From: Rhodanobacteraceae bacterium
Lineage (GTDB): Bacteria > Pseudomonadota > Gammaproteobacteria > Xanthomonadales > Rhodanobacteraceae
DNA: 64,000 nucleotides
Direction: 5' to 3'
Assembly: GCA_030123585.1 (NCBI GenBank)
Contig: CP126120.1
Location: forward strand, 124,001 to 188,000
In this document: positions 17,029-24,965 of the stretch, piece after piece
Layout: the number at the start of each line of letters is the position of its first letter
How positions within the stretch are numbered: position 1 is the first letter of the stretch
The notes under the pieces: model-generated
What the model saw: only the letters and a program-made list of their open reading frames with translations
What the model was told of the DNA's origin: nothing
The model's database searches: none
Program-made: the position numbers and the translations under genes

Positions 17029-18294
17029 TCAGTGCGTCCCTGGGCAGGCGAGTTCCACGCGACGGTTGCGCGCACGGCCTGCCACGGTGTCGTTGCTTTC
17101 GACCGGCCGCGTGAAGCCGAAACCCTTCGCGGTCAGCCTGGCGGCCGGGATTCCGAACTGGGACACCAGCGCCTGGCGCACCGCGTCCGCTCGCTGCTGC
17201 GACAACTGCTGGTTGAACTGGGCCGTACCGATGTTGTCGGTATGGCCCTGCACCTCGAGCAGCGGCAATACGGACTGCGTCACCACCTGCGCGATCTGCC
17301 GCAGCGCCGGCTGCGATTCCGGCAGCAGCAGCGCGCTGCCGGTGTTGAAGTAGATGCCCGAAAGTTCCAGGTGGCAGGCCGTCTGCAGTTGCTTCGCCAT
17401 CGCGCTGGCACCACCGTCCGGGCCGCCCGCGGCTTGCGGCGCCGGCAGGTCGATCTTCGTGACCTGCTGGTCGGCCGCGTGGCCGCGCGTTGCCATGCTC
17501 CACCTGAGCGTGAGCGGCCACGCCGGACTGTCGAGCCACCAGAACTGCATCTGGATGGACTTGTCGCCGTTCACGACCGTCCCCTGCGCGTGGATGGCGG
17601 GCAGGCTCACGCGTGCGCCGTTCAGCAACACCGGCAGCGTCACCGGCGTGCCCTCCACGCGCCGCAGGTTGCCGCGGTAGTAGGTGTGGGCCGCGCTCGT
17701 GGCGAGCAATGATGACAAGCCCGAGAGCGGTGACGTTCCCGCTTTGCCGGTCGCGGACTGGCTCGCCACGCCCTGCAACAGGTCGCCGACTGCGCCCAGC
17801 GGGTTCTCGCCGTCGATGACGCCGATCACGTACGGCACTGCCGTGCCCGACTTGAGCTGCGCGAGTGCCTTGACGGAGGTTTCGAGGAACGTCTGCCCGG
17901 CAAACATTCCGGGGTCGTTCGAGGAATAGAAGAGGTTGATCCGCGCCGACTGCGCGATGTCTTCCCGGCGCACGCTGCGGTGGAGCACGAACTGGTTGAG
18001 GTCGGTGTTCGCGCGCGCGCTGGCCGGCGCGCTGACCCGCATCTGGTAGTCGATCTCGTCGGCATTGGCGCCCGCCACCGAGTCCCACTCCTCGACATCG
18101 AGACCGGAGTAGGCGTGGGCGGCGCCTCCGCTGCTCACCACGAACGCGCTGTGCACGGTGCTGGTGACGACGAGGCCCTGCACCGGCCGGATCGAGGCGA
18201 TGTCCGCGCCGGCCGCCTGCGCGGCGAAGCTGCAGATTACCAGCGCCACGGCGCCTGAAACCAGAACGCGCAGCGACATCGGCGTGGTGTTCAT
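17029..18294 (-). CDS. OmpA-family secreted protein
   Basis: The 421-residue protein begins with a signal peptide (VLVSGAVALVICSFAAQAAG). Residues 30-290 match nothing I know. The last 110 residues form an OmpA C-terminal peptidoglycan-binding domain, with IYFNTGSALL, QGHTDNIG, LSQQRADAVRQAL and a terminal GRARNRRVEL. The Asp and Arg that grip diaminopimelate are present. There is no obvious outer-membrane beta-barrel, so it is more likely a periplasmic or lipoprotein-associated anchor to the cell wall. It is the last gene of a minus-strand operon and its start overlaps the stop of the membrane-protein gene before it (ATGA, 18291-18294). Confidence 0.85.
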   Translation of the reverse strand: MNTTPMSLRVLVSGAVALVICSFAAQAAGADIASIRPVQGLVVTSTVHSAFVVSSGGAAHAYSGLDVEEWDSVAGANADEIDYQMRVSAPASARANTDLNQFVLHRSVRREDIAQSARINLFYSSNDPGMFAGQTFLETSVKALAQLKSGTAVPYVIGVIDGENPLGAVGDLLQGVASQSATGKAGTSPLSGLSSLLATSAAHTYYRGNLRRVEGTPVTLPVLLNGARVSLPAIHAQGTVVNGDKSIQMQFWWLDSPAWPLTLRWSMATRGHAADQQVTKIDLPAPQAAGGPDGGASAMAKQLQTACHLELSGIYFNTGSALLLPESQPALRQIAQVVTQSVLPLLEVQGHTDNIGTAQFNQQLSQQRADAVRQALVSQFGIPAARLTAKGFGFTRPVESNDTVAGRARNRRVELACPGTH

Positions 18295-19094
18295 GGCTTG
18301 CCCTTCGCGTTGTTTACCGGTTCAACCGGCTGGGCGAGCGTACGGCGGGCCTGCGCGAGGCGCGCGCGCAGCGCCGGCGCCGCCGCGGCGCCGGCCGGGC
18401 TCTTCGCCATCACGTCGATGGCGCGGTCGATGCTGTCGAGGCCGAGATCGAGGCCGGTGCGCACACCCACCTGTTTCAATGCCGACTGGAATCCCGGGTC
18501 GGACTGCAACTCCGTTTCGCCCAGCACCTGCGCCTTGGCGATGAGGTCGGTCAGCACCGGCACGGCGTGCGCGACATTCGCGGGCGAAGTGAAATCACGG
18601 CTGCGCGTGAACTGTTCGACTTCCGGCAGGCTGGTCACGAAATTGCGCAGCGCCGCCGCCTGCGCGGCGTTGCGCGGATGGTCCGAGTGCATCAAGGCCT
18701 GCGCTGCACCCATGATCGCGAACGGCGCGAGCGCCGCGTGCGTCAACACCGGCGTGCCGGAAACCATGCCGGTCACGGGCAGCGCGATGAGGCCGACGCC
18801 GCCGACGGCATGCGCGAGGTGCAGCATGCCGCGGTCAAGGCTGAACAGCCGGTGCAGCAGAGCCTTCACGGGACTCAGCACCAGCAGCGCGGAGCCGGCG
18901 AGGCACGCGTACGCAGGCATCGCCTCGCCGTTGAGTTGCAGGTGTTCGTAGCCGACGAACAACGCCGCGGCGCCGGCCCAGCCCAGCACCCAGTGCAGCA
19001 GGTGCCGTGCGAGCGATGCGCCACCTCCCGGCCGCGATGTTTGCGTTGCGGCTGCAGCCTCCAAGACGTCGGCGATCGACTTGTTCGTGGCCAC
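18291..19094 (-). CDS. Predicted four-helix inner-membrane protein of unknown function
   Basis: I do not recognise this 267-residue protein. The GTG at 19094 is chosen because GAGG lies eight bases upstream and it begins four bases after the previous stop; a longer frame to 19310 only overlaps the neighbour. Four hydrophobic segments are visible at about residues 27-47, 55-75, 87-107 and 112-132 (for example HWVLGWAGAAALFVGYEH and LVLSPVKALLHRLF). The remaining half is soluble, helical and Ala-rich and ends with a charged tail. Its tight position between a lipoprotein and an OmpA-type anchor suggests the inner-membrane part of an envelope complex. Confidence 0.65.
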   Translation of the reverse strand: MATNKSIADVLEAAAATQTSRPGGGASLARHLLHWVLGWAGAAALFVGYEHLQLNGEAMPAYACLAGSALLVLSPVKALLHRLFSLDRGMLHLAHAVGGVGLIALPVTGMVSGTPVLTHAALAPFAIMGAAQALMHSDHPRNAAQAAALRNFVTSLPEVEQFTRSRDFTSPANVAHAVPVLTDLIAKAQVLGETELQSDPGFQSALKQVGVRTGLDLGLDSIDRAIDVMAKSPAGAAAAPALRARLAQARRTLAQPVEPVNNAKGKP

Positions 19095-19098
19095 GTCT

Positions 19099-21168
19099 TT
19101 ACACCTCGCAGGCCTTGACCGGCGGATTGAGGACTTCGCGGTGGTGTTCGAACACCTGCTTGCGGGTGCTGAGCTTGTTGTTGAGTTTGTCCGCGAAGGG
19201 AATCGGCACCGGCATGATGTGCGTGTCGATCCCCACGCTGCCGACGGCGGAGTAGTTGCTGCGCTGGCAGAGCGGCGAGAGCAGCGCGGCGCCGTTGGCG
19301 GCGGCGGCATTCGTCATCGTGATGACGCTCACGACATCGACGTAGGCGACCGAGGACGCTCCGAACACGCCGATGCCGACGCCGACGCGCGGCGCCTGGA
19401 TCGCGAGCACCAGACCCGAAACGCCCGGGCTCATGGCTTCGGACTTGCCGACTTCGGGGACATCACCACTCATGGCGGTTTCATCGCTGGTGCCGGAGTG
19501 TGTCGCCTTGATGCCTTCGGAACCGGAGAACTCGTAGTCGCCGGAGAACTGCTGTGTCGCGTGCTTGCCCGCGAGGAACACGTTGACGCTGAAATCCCCG
19601 CCCAACTGGATCACCAGCGGCAGGCCTGCGGCGGGGAAGGGGATGTTGAACACATAGGGCAGGCCCACCACCGGCACCTTCACCGCGCCATTGCCGGGCT
19701 GGCCCATGCGCCCGACGAAATCCAGATGAATGTGGCCCTTGAGGTTCCTGAACTGCATCGCGGCGCTTTGCATGTTGCCGTCGACGACCTTGAGCGCGCC
19801 GGCCACCGCAAAGCTGTCCACGTCGGCCTTGACCCGGAAGCGCACGTCGAGGTTGTCCGAAATGATGCTCCACAACTCCTTGAGCTTTGCGCCGGCCTCG
19901 GCCAGTTTCTTCAGCCGTTCCTCGTCGTCTTGCTTGATCTTGTAGACAGCATCGCGGGCCTTGTCGATCGCGACGAGTTCGTCCTGCAGTTTGTTGCGCT
20001 GCTGCTGGTACTGCTGGGTCGCTGCTTTCTGGGCGCGGGCGCGGTCCGCCGGGTCCGCGATGCTGCTGTTCAACTTCGTCATCTCGCGGTTGTATTCCGA
20101 CTCCGTGTCGTTCAACGCCGTTTGGGCAGTCAGTTGTTTGCCCTTGAGGTCGGCCAGTTCTTCGAGCTGCTTGTGCAGCTCCTTCTCGGTGTCCCCGATT
20201 TCCTTTTCCTTGTCCTCCACCTTTTCTTCACTGGTCCCGGCGTTGTCGCCTTCTTCCTTCTTGCGTGCCTGGAGTTGCAGCGTCAGGTGATCGGGAGCGG
20301 TGGTGTAGCCCATCGAATATTCGAAGCCCATCAACTCGCCCTTGAGTGCATCCCCTGCCGGTCGCGTTTCGCCGTAGTCGCCGTCGGGATCGTCTTCGTC
20401 CGTTGGCGCGGAATTTTCGGGCGGCGGCGTGTCCGCCACGCGCAACAGCGCCGGCTCGGCGTTGCCGTACCAGACCGCCGGCATGAGCCGAGGCGTTCCT
20501 GCCTGACCCGCCGCGCCCCACGACGCGGGTGCGAACCGCGCCGGGTGCGGCGCGGCAATCGACGCCGTGGGCGCCGCCGCGGGCTTGTTGTGCGGGCGGA
20601 AGGCCACATAGAGGTTCTGCAAGTTTGGCTTGGCGTCGAACTCGATGTCGGCGCGCGTGAAGGTCTCCGTCAGGCTGGCCGGGGACGTGTGCACCACCAC
20701 GACGTCTCCGTTCGCATCGACGCGATCGACGTGGCTCAACGCGAGGTCGTAGATCCACAGGACGCTGCCCGGCTTGATCCGCGCCACCACGGGTTCGGCG
20801 CGCGCGAAGCGGAAGATGCTGCCGTCGCGGCTGACGCCGAGCAGCGCGCGCATGGCTTCATCCTTGCTGACCGCCACCGTCGCGGGGCTCCATTGCACGT
20901 CGAATTTGATCGGTTTGATTTCCTGCACGGTGCGCAGGTACGCACGAATCTGCTCCGGGTCGTTGCCGTTGAACAGCGTGCCGGCAATCGCGAGGGTTGC
21001 CCCCGGCGGTGGGGCAGCGGGTGCGGAAGGAGCTGCTTCCGTTTGGCTGTTGGGCTGCCGCCCGCAACCCGCCGCGACCGCCAGCAACGCGGTCAGCACG
21101 GCGACCCGAACAACGAGGCGGGTACGCCGCCAGCGCCATACGACGCATATGGACCGCGCGTCAGTCAT
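19099..21168 (-). CDS. Large coiled-coil lipoprotein of unknown function
   Basis: This protein of about 689 residues has a basic N-terminus, a hydrophobic segment and the lipobox VAAGC, so it should be a lipoprotein. A linker rich in Pro and Ala follows. Between about residues 300 and 430 lies a highly charged heptad-like region (EEKVEDKEKEIGDTEKELHK and onward) that is very likely coiled coil. The C-terminal third is beta-rich and ends near PVPIPFADKLNNKLSTR. No known family is recognised. The ATG at 21168 overlaps the upstream stop by eight bases; one at 21183 is possible. It is the third gene of the envelope operon. Confidence 0.68.
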   Translation of the reverse strand: MTDARSICVVWRWRRTRLVVRVAVLTALLAVAAGCGRQPNSQTEAAPSAPAAPPPGATLAIAGTLFNGNDPEQIRAYLRTVQEIKPIKFDVQWSPATVAVSKDEAMRALLGVSRDGSIFRFARAEPVVARIKPGSVLWIYDLALSHVDRVDANGDVVVVHTSPASLTETFTRADIEFDAKPNLQNLYVAFRPHNKPAAAPTASIAAPHPARFAPASWGAAGQAGTPRLMPAVWYGNAEPALLRVADTPPPENSAPTDEDDPDGDYGETRPAGDALKGELMGFEYSMGYTTAPDHLTLQLQARKKEEGDNAGTSEEKVEDKEKEIGDTEKELHKQLEELADLKGKQLTAQTALNDTESEYNREMTKLNSSIADPADRARAQKAATQQYQQQRNKLQDELVAIDKARDAVYKIKQDDEERLKKLAEAGAKLKELWSIISDNLDVRFRVKADVDSFAVAGALKVVDGNMQSAAMQFRNLKGHIHLDFVGRMGQPGNGAVKVPVVGLPYVFNIPFPAAGLPLVIQLGGDFSVNVFLAGKHATQQFSGDYEFSGSEGIKATHSGTSDETAMSGDVPEVGKSEAMSPGVSGLVLAIQAPRVGVGIGVFGASSVAYVDVVSVITMTNAAAANGAALLSPLCQRSNYSAVGSVGIDTHIMPVPIPFADKLNNKLSTRKQVFEHHREVLNPPVKACEV

Positions 21169-21949
21169 GCTCGGCTTCCGCACGCGCCATGGTCGTCTGC
21201 GTGAAACCCTTGGGGATCGCGAACTTGTCGGCCGGCAGCGACTGGGTCGCGATGGAGGTCACGATTTCCTCGTCCTCCGGTTTGCCGTTGCGGAGGTAGC
21301 GGGTGCGGACCGGAAAGCCGTCCGCCGTGTCGAACATCGCGAAGCGTGCCGCTGCGGCGCGTGCCGCCGGAACCGAAGACAGCACGTCGGCGGCGGTCGC
21401 CGCGGCCTTGCGCGTGGCTTGCACGAGTTCCGCGCCACCGGTGAGTGCACCGGTGGGCGCAATGCAGGCATCACTCTCGGGCTTGCCGTTGCGTTTCAGT
21501 TGCCATACTTCGCAGGCCCACGACCCCGCCTTGTCGGTGCGCCCGGTGTCGGTGAAGGACAGGTTGGCGTGTTGTACGTGCTCCAGGAAGGTGTTCATGT
21601 GCGCTTCCATCGCGGCGCGCTGCGCGGCCGGAAGCTGCTGCAGCGCCGCCTGCATGCGCGCCTGCATCGCCTGCTGCTGGCCTGCCAGCGCCGCCTTGTC
21701 GAAGTGGTAGAACGTGCGCTGGCCGACATCCACCTGCCAGATCTGGCCATCGCGCACCAGCACGAAGTCGCGCACGTTGCCATGCGCATCCAGGGTGTCC
21801 ATGCGGAACTGTCCGCCCTGCGCGTAGATGACGGAACGCGGCTCGACCTTGCCGTCCGGCTGCGCGCGCTGGCCCATGTGCACCACCGTCCCGGCCTGGG
21901 CGGCGGTCGCCAGCGACATCCAACCCACCATGATCCATCGCTTGTCCAT
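21161..21949 (-). CDS. Secreted periplasmic protein, DUF4412-like
   Basis: This 262-residue protein starts at the ATG at 21949, preceded by a strong GGAGGAA site. A short signal peptide ends at AAQAG. The next stretch (VIYAQGGQFRMDTLDAHGN, then VLVRDGQIWQVDVGQRTFYHFD) resembles LolA/DUF4412-type proteins, in which a beta-sheet cradle reads as a substrate carrier. An Ala/Gln-rich helix follows (about residues 88-120). A lipid- or ligand-carrying role is possible from fold resemblance, but it is inference. It is 44 bases after the upstream lipoprotein gene and overlaps the next one. Confidence 0.6.
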   Translation of the reverse strand: MDKRWIMVGWMSLATAAQAGTVVHMGQRAQPDGKVEPRSVIYAQGGQFRMDTLDAHGNVRDFVLVRDGQIWQVDVGQRTFYHFDKAALAGQQQAMQARMQAALQQLPAAQRAAMEAHMNTFLEHVQHANLSFTDTGRTDKAGSWACEVWQLKRNGKPESDACIAPTGALTGGAELVQATRKAAATAADVLSSVPAARAAAARFAMFDTADGFPVRTRYLRNGKPEDEEIVTSIATQSLPADKFAIPKGFTQTTMARAEAEHD

Positions 21950-21993
21950 CGTCGTTCCTCCGGCTTGGACCGGATGCGATGTGCATCCGGCCA

Positions 21994-23316
21994 CTAGAAC
22001 TTCTTCATCGCCTCGGCGACCAGCGCCCGTGCGTGCGCGCTGTCGCCCCCAAACCCGGTAACCTTCACCAGCACGTCCTTCTTCACCGCCTCGAACCCCA
22101 TACCTGCGTCCGCCGCGCGTTCCCACGGGCCGGTCGTCTGCGTGTCCTGCTCGCCGGTGAGATGCATGCCTTGCGCGAAGGTCTGGCCGGTCAGCCGCTT
22201 CGAGGCTTCGTCCACGGAGACGGTTCCAGTGACTTGCCTTGTCTGCACGCCGGACGGCGACGAACTGGACCCCGACGCGGGTACGTCCACCGTGCGGGAT
22301 TCCTGCACGGTCATGCTGCCCAGTGCCGCGCCCGCCATCCGGGCGGCTTGCAGGTCCTGCATGAAGTCGTAGTTGCCGTCGTGCCAGGTGAAGTGCAGCT
22401 CGTAGTCGCGTGGCGGGTAACCGGCCGGGTGCGGCAGTTCGTAGGTGCACGCGTCGTTGCCGGCCTTCGGCGCGGCGGCGAGTTTGCCGACGATGGCTTC
22501 GACCTCGACCTGCGTCAGCACGCTGCAGGCCACCTGCGGCTGCGGCCGGGTTTTCAGGAAAGCCTTCGCCGCGTCGACGTTCGCGCCGCCATCGAGGCTG
22601 AGCGGCTTGCCGATGCGCTTGAACGCCGCGTCCACCAAACCCGCTGCCTGCTTCAGGCTCATCGTCGAACCGGTGAAGTCGATGGAGATCATCTGGTCGC
22701 CGCGCAGCGCGTTGAAGATGCAGCAGTTCATCGGCGTGAGTTTGGCTTCGTCCCACTCGCCGGCGATCGCTTCGCCCGCGTCCGACACCATGGCCTGCTT
22801 GGCCTTGTCGTTGACGACGCCCTTGGGGCCGCCCTTGAGCATGTTGCCGACGAAATCGCCGATGTGGTACGCCTGCTGGCCGCCATCGAATTCGACGCTG
22901 AGCGTGACCGTCTGGAATTGGCGCGTCATGTACACGCAGTCGCTGCCGTTGGGCGCGGGGTTCTGGTTGCTGCCGCGGAAGGGTGCGGTGCCCAGCGGCG
23001 TTCCGAGCGCCGCCTCGACTTCCGCGGTGGTCAGCAGCGAGCAGGGATCGTCGTGGTGGAACTCGCCGGTCTCCGATTGCGCCATGGGCGGGGCTGCACC
23101 CGCCGCGGCATCGGAGCCTTGCGGGTTGTCGCCGGCTCGCCGGCCTCCGCACGCGCAAAGCAACGCGCAGAATGCAATCACGCAGGCCGTCCGCCATGTC
23201 GGTGCAATGGCGTGTCGCACCGGCCGCGTGGCGCCACAGGCTGTGGCCAATCCCGAGGCGACAACCATGGGTTGCCGTGAGCGCGGCCAGACAGGACTAC
23301 GGATGCGCGAATTCAT
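21994..23316 (-). CDS. Lipoprotein with two DUF3558-like domains
   Basis: This roughly 440-residue protein has a long basic N-terminus, then FCALLCACGG, a lipobox placing the lipidated cysteine near residue 55. Two related segments follow: DPCSLLTTAEVEAALG and, about 200 residues later, ACSVLTQVEVEAIVG, each followed by a second cysteine in a tyrosine context (CVYM, CTYELP). This looks like an internal duplication of a DUF3558-type domain. The start is uncertain; the ATG at 23316 is used, while one at 23271 would give a shorter signal peptide. It appears to be the first gene of the five-gene envelope operon. Confidence 0.6.
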   Translation of the reverse strand: MNSRIRSPVWPRSRQPMVVASGLATACGATRPVRHAIAPTWRTACVIAFCALLCACGGRRAGDNPQGSDAAAGAAPPMAQSETGEFHHDDPCSLLTTAEVEAALGTPLGTAPFRGSNQNPAPNGSDCVYMTRQFQTVTLSVEFDGGQQAYHIGDFVGNMLKGGPKGVVNDKAKQAMVSDAGEAIAGEWDEAKLTPMNCCIFNALRGDQMISIDFTGSTMSLKQAAGLVDAAFKRIGKPLSLDGGANVDAAKAFLKTRPQPQVACSVLTQVEVEAIVGKLAAAPKAGNDACTYELPHPAGYPPRDYELHFTWHDGNYDFMQDLQAARMAGAALGSMTVQESRTVDVPASGSSSSPSGVQTRQVTGTVSVDEASKRLTGQTFAQGMHLTGEQDTQTTGPWERAADAGMGFEAVKKDVLVKVTGFGGDSAHARALVAEAMKKF

Positions 23317-23439
23317 GGGAGTTCCCGTGCATGGAGCGAGGTGCCGGAGTGTCGTGAAAAGGCATTTCATCGGACCTTCAACCCGACATACGTGAAAAAG
23401 GGCCGCGAGCGACATGGCAGCGGGGTGTTTCGTCTGCGC

Positions 23440-24003
23440 TCAGCGGCATCGATTGGGAAAATCCGAAACCGTCACCTGCGGCTGATCGCCCGTCAACCGG
23501 GCCAGCGGATTGCCGCCGACGTCGAACACGCACGCCTTGCCGGACGAACCGGGGTTGTAGGCGGTGATCAGCACGCGATTGACGTTCCAGTTGTCGGGGC
23601 TGGCGCCCACGTCGTTCGACGACATGACGAGCGAAAACATCACTTGCCTCAGGTTGGCCAGGGTCATCGGCTTTTTCAGCCGGCAGGGCGGGGCATCGTG
23701 CGTGCTGTTGTTGTCCCAACTCAAGTTGGCGGAAGCGCCCTGGACATTGGAACCGTGCAGCGCGCAGTCGTAACTCGGATCGTCCTGGAACGTCAGGTGC
23801 ATGTAGGCGACGCTGTCGGTGCGCAGGTCGTCGCCGCCCGTGGTGATGGTGAATCCGAGCAGTTGAAACGTTTCGTTCGCTGCTCGTGGATCGACGCGGT
23901 GTCCCTGTTCACGCGTGCGATGTGCGCGCGGTTGTTGCGCCAGCGCAGGGGCAACCGATATCGCGGAAATGAGCAGCAGGCAGGCGAGACGGGACGGTTT
24001 CAT
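23440..24003 (-). CDS. Secreted protein of unknown family, paralogue of the divergent gene at 24257
   Basis: This 187-residue protein has AGGAGA before its ATG and a signal peptide ending ALAQ. After a basic linker it has FTITTGGDDLRTDS, a central NLSWDNNSTHDAPPCRL, NWNVNRVLITAYNPG and the terminal LTGDQPQVTVSDFPNRC. The same blocks occur in the same order in the protein encoded divergently at 24257-24937. Four cysteines are spaced so that two disulfides are plausible. I do not recognise the family. It may share a transcript with the envelope operon, which starts 123 bases downstream. Confidence 0.72.
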   Translation of the reverse strand: MKPSRLACLLLISAISVAPALAQQPRAHRTREQGHRVDPRAANETFQLLGFTITTGGDDLRTDSVAYMHLTFQDDPSYDCALHGSNVQGASANLSWDNNSTHDAPPCRLKKPMTLANLRQVMFSLVMSSNDVGASPDNWNVNRVLITAYNPGSSGKACVFDVGGNPLARLTGDQPQVTVSDFPNRCR

Positions 24004-24125
24004 GGTGATCTCCTGGCGAGGGAACTGCGTGACATCCGGAACACGGTGAAGGGGCATCTATCCATACGTACGGAAAAACCGGGCGCGAACGACAGCGCGG
24101 CTTGAAAAACCATCTTGAGGATCGC

Positions 24126-24142
24126 GACGCTGTTCCAGCGTC
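24126..24142. promoter_or_regulatory. Small palindrome in the divergent intergenic region
   Basis: GACGCTG-TTC-CAGCGTC lies midway between the two divergent paralogues and could be an operator. Evidence is only the symmetry and the position. Confidence 0.25.
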
Positions 24143-24256
24143 CAACGTCCCGATGTCGTTTGTGCGGCCGGTTTGCGTATGTCTTGTTTGAGCGCGGTGA
24201 TCGCGGTTGCGGGGCAACTGTCGAAACGGCGCGCATGAATCGCAGAGGAGATCAAC

Positions 24257-24937
24257 ATGAAACCTGCCACCCTGCTTTCAACGCTTGCTGCCGGCGTTGC
24301 CATCGCGGCGCTCATCCCCGCGTGGTCCGGTGCGCAGCAGCTGCCGATCGACGTTCCCGCCATGGGCAAGTTGCGCCACGTACAGGAGGCCGAATCACTC
24401 CTCCAGATGGTCAAACAACGCCAGCAGCCGCATACCAACCGCTCCGAGCTGACCTTTCAGATGCTCGAATTCACTTTCGGAACCGGCGGCGATGATTTGC
24501 GCAACGACAGCGTCGTCGCGGCACGACTCGTCTTCCCCGATTCATCCCGGCAACAGGTTTGCAGTCTGCACGGTGCCGGGGCCACCGGCGCCGCCGCGAA
24601 CATTTCCTGGGACAACAACTCGACCCACATCGCGTCGCCTTGCCGGCTGGCCAGGGCGATGACGCTCGCCGCGCTGAAGCAGATGCGTATCGTCATCGGT
24701 TTGTACGGCCCGGGGCGGGTGCCGGGCGTTCCGGAGGCGGTGCTCGGCGGGCCACTGGCGCTGACGGGGGTCCGCAGCCAGGACAACTGGAACATCAACC
24801 GCATCGAAGTACGCGCCTACAACCCCGGCGCCAATGGCCAAGCCTGCGTATTCAGTTTCAGTGCCGATCCGGTTGCAAGGCTCACCGGCGATCAACCGGA
24901 TGTGACCGTTACCGACCTTCCCAATCAATGCCCATAG
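24257..24937 (+). CDS. Secreted protein of unknown family, paralogue of the gene at 23440
   Basis: The 226-residue protein starts at an ATG with GGAGATC upstream and has a signal peptide ending at SGAQQ. It shares with its divergent neighbour the blocks FGTGGDDLRNDS, ANISWDNNSTHIASPCRL, DNWNINRIEVRAYNPG, ACVF and ARLTGDQPDVTVTDLPNQC. It is longer by an insert near residues 145-170 (GPGRVPGVPEAVLGGPL) and by a longer linker after the signal peptide. Function is unknown. It converges with the kinase gene, which ends 28 bases downstream. Confidence 0.72.
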   Translation: MKPATLLSTLAAGVAIAALIPAWSGAQQLPIDVPAMGKLRHVQEAESLLQMVKQRQQPHTNRSELTFQMLEFTFGTGGDDLRNDSVVAARLVFPDSSRQQVCSLHGAGATGAAANISWDNNSTHIASPCRLARAMTLAALKQMRIVIGLYGPGRVPGVPEAVLGGPLALTGVRSQDNWNINRIEVRAYNPGANGQACVFSFSADPVARLTGDQPDVTVTDLPNQCP

Positions 24938-24965
24938 CCGTTCGAGCCAGGCGGCCGTGCACCTG

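Noticed and set aside
19081..21204. A 707-codon open frame on the plus strand.
   Set aside because: Antisense to the coiled-coil lipoprotein, which has a lipobox, ribosome-binding context and heptad pattern.
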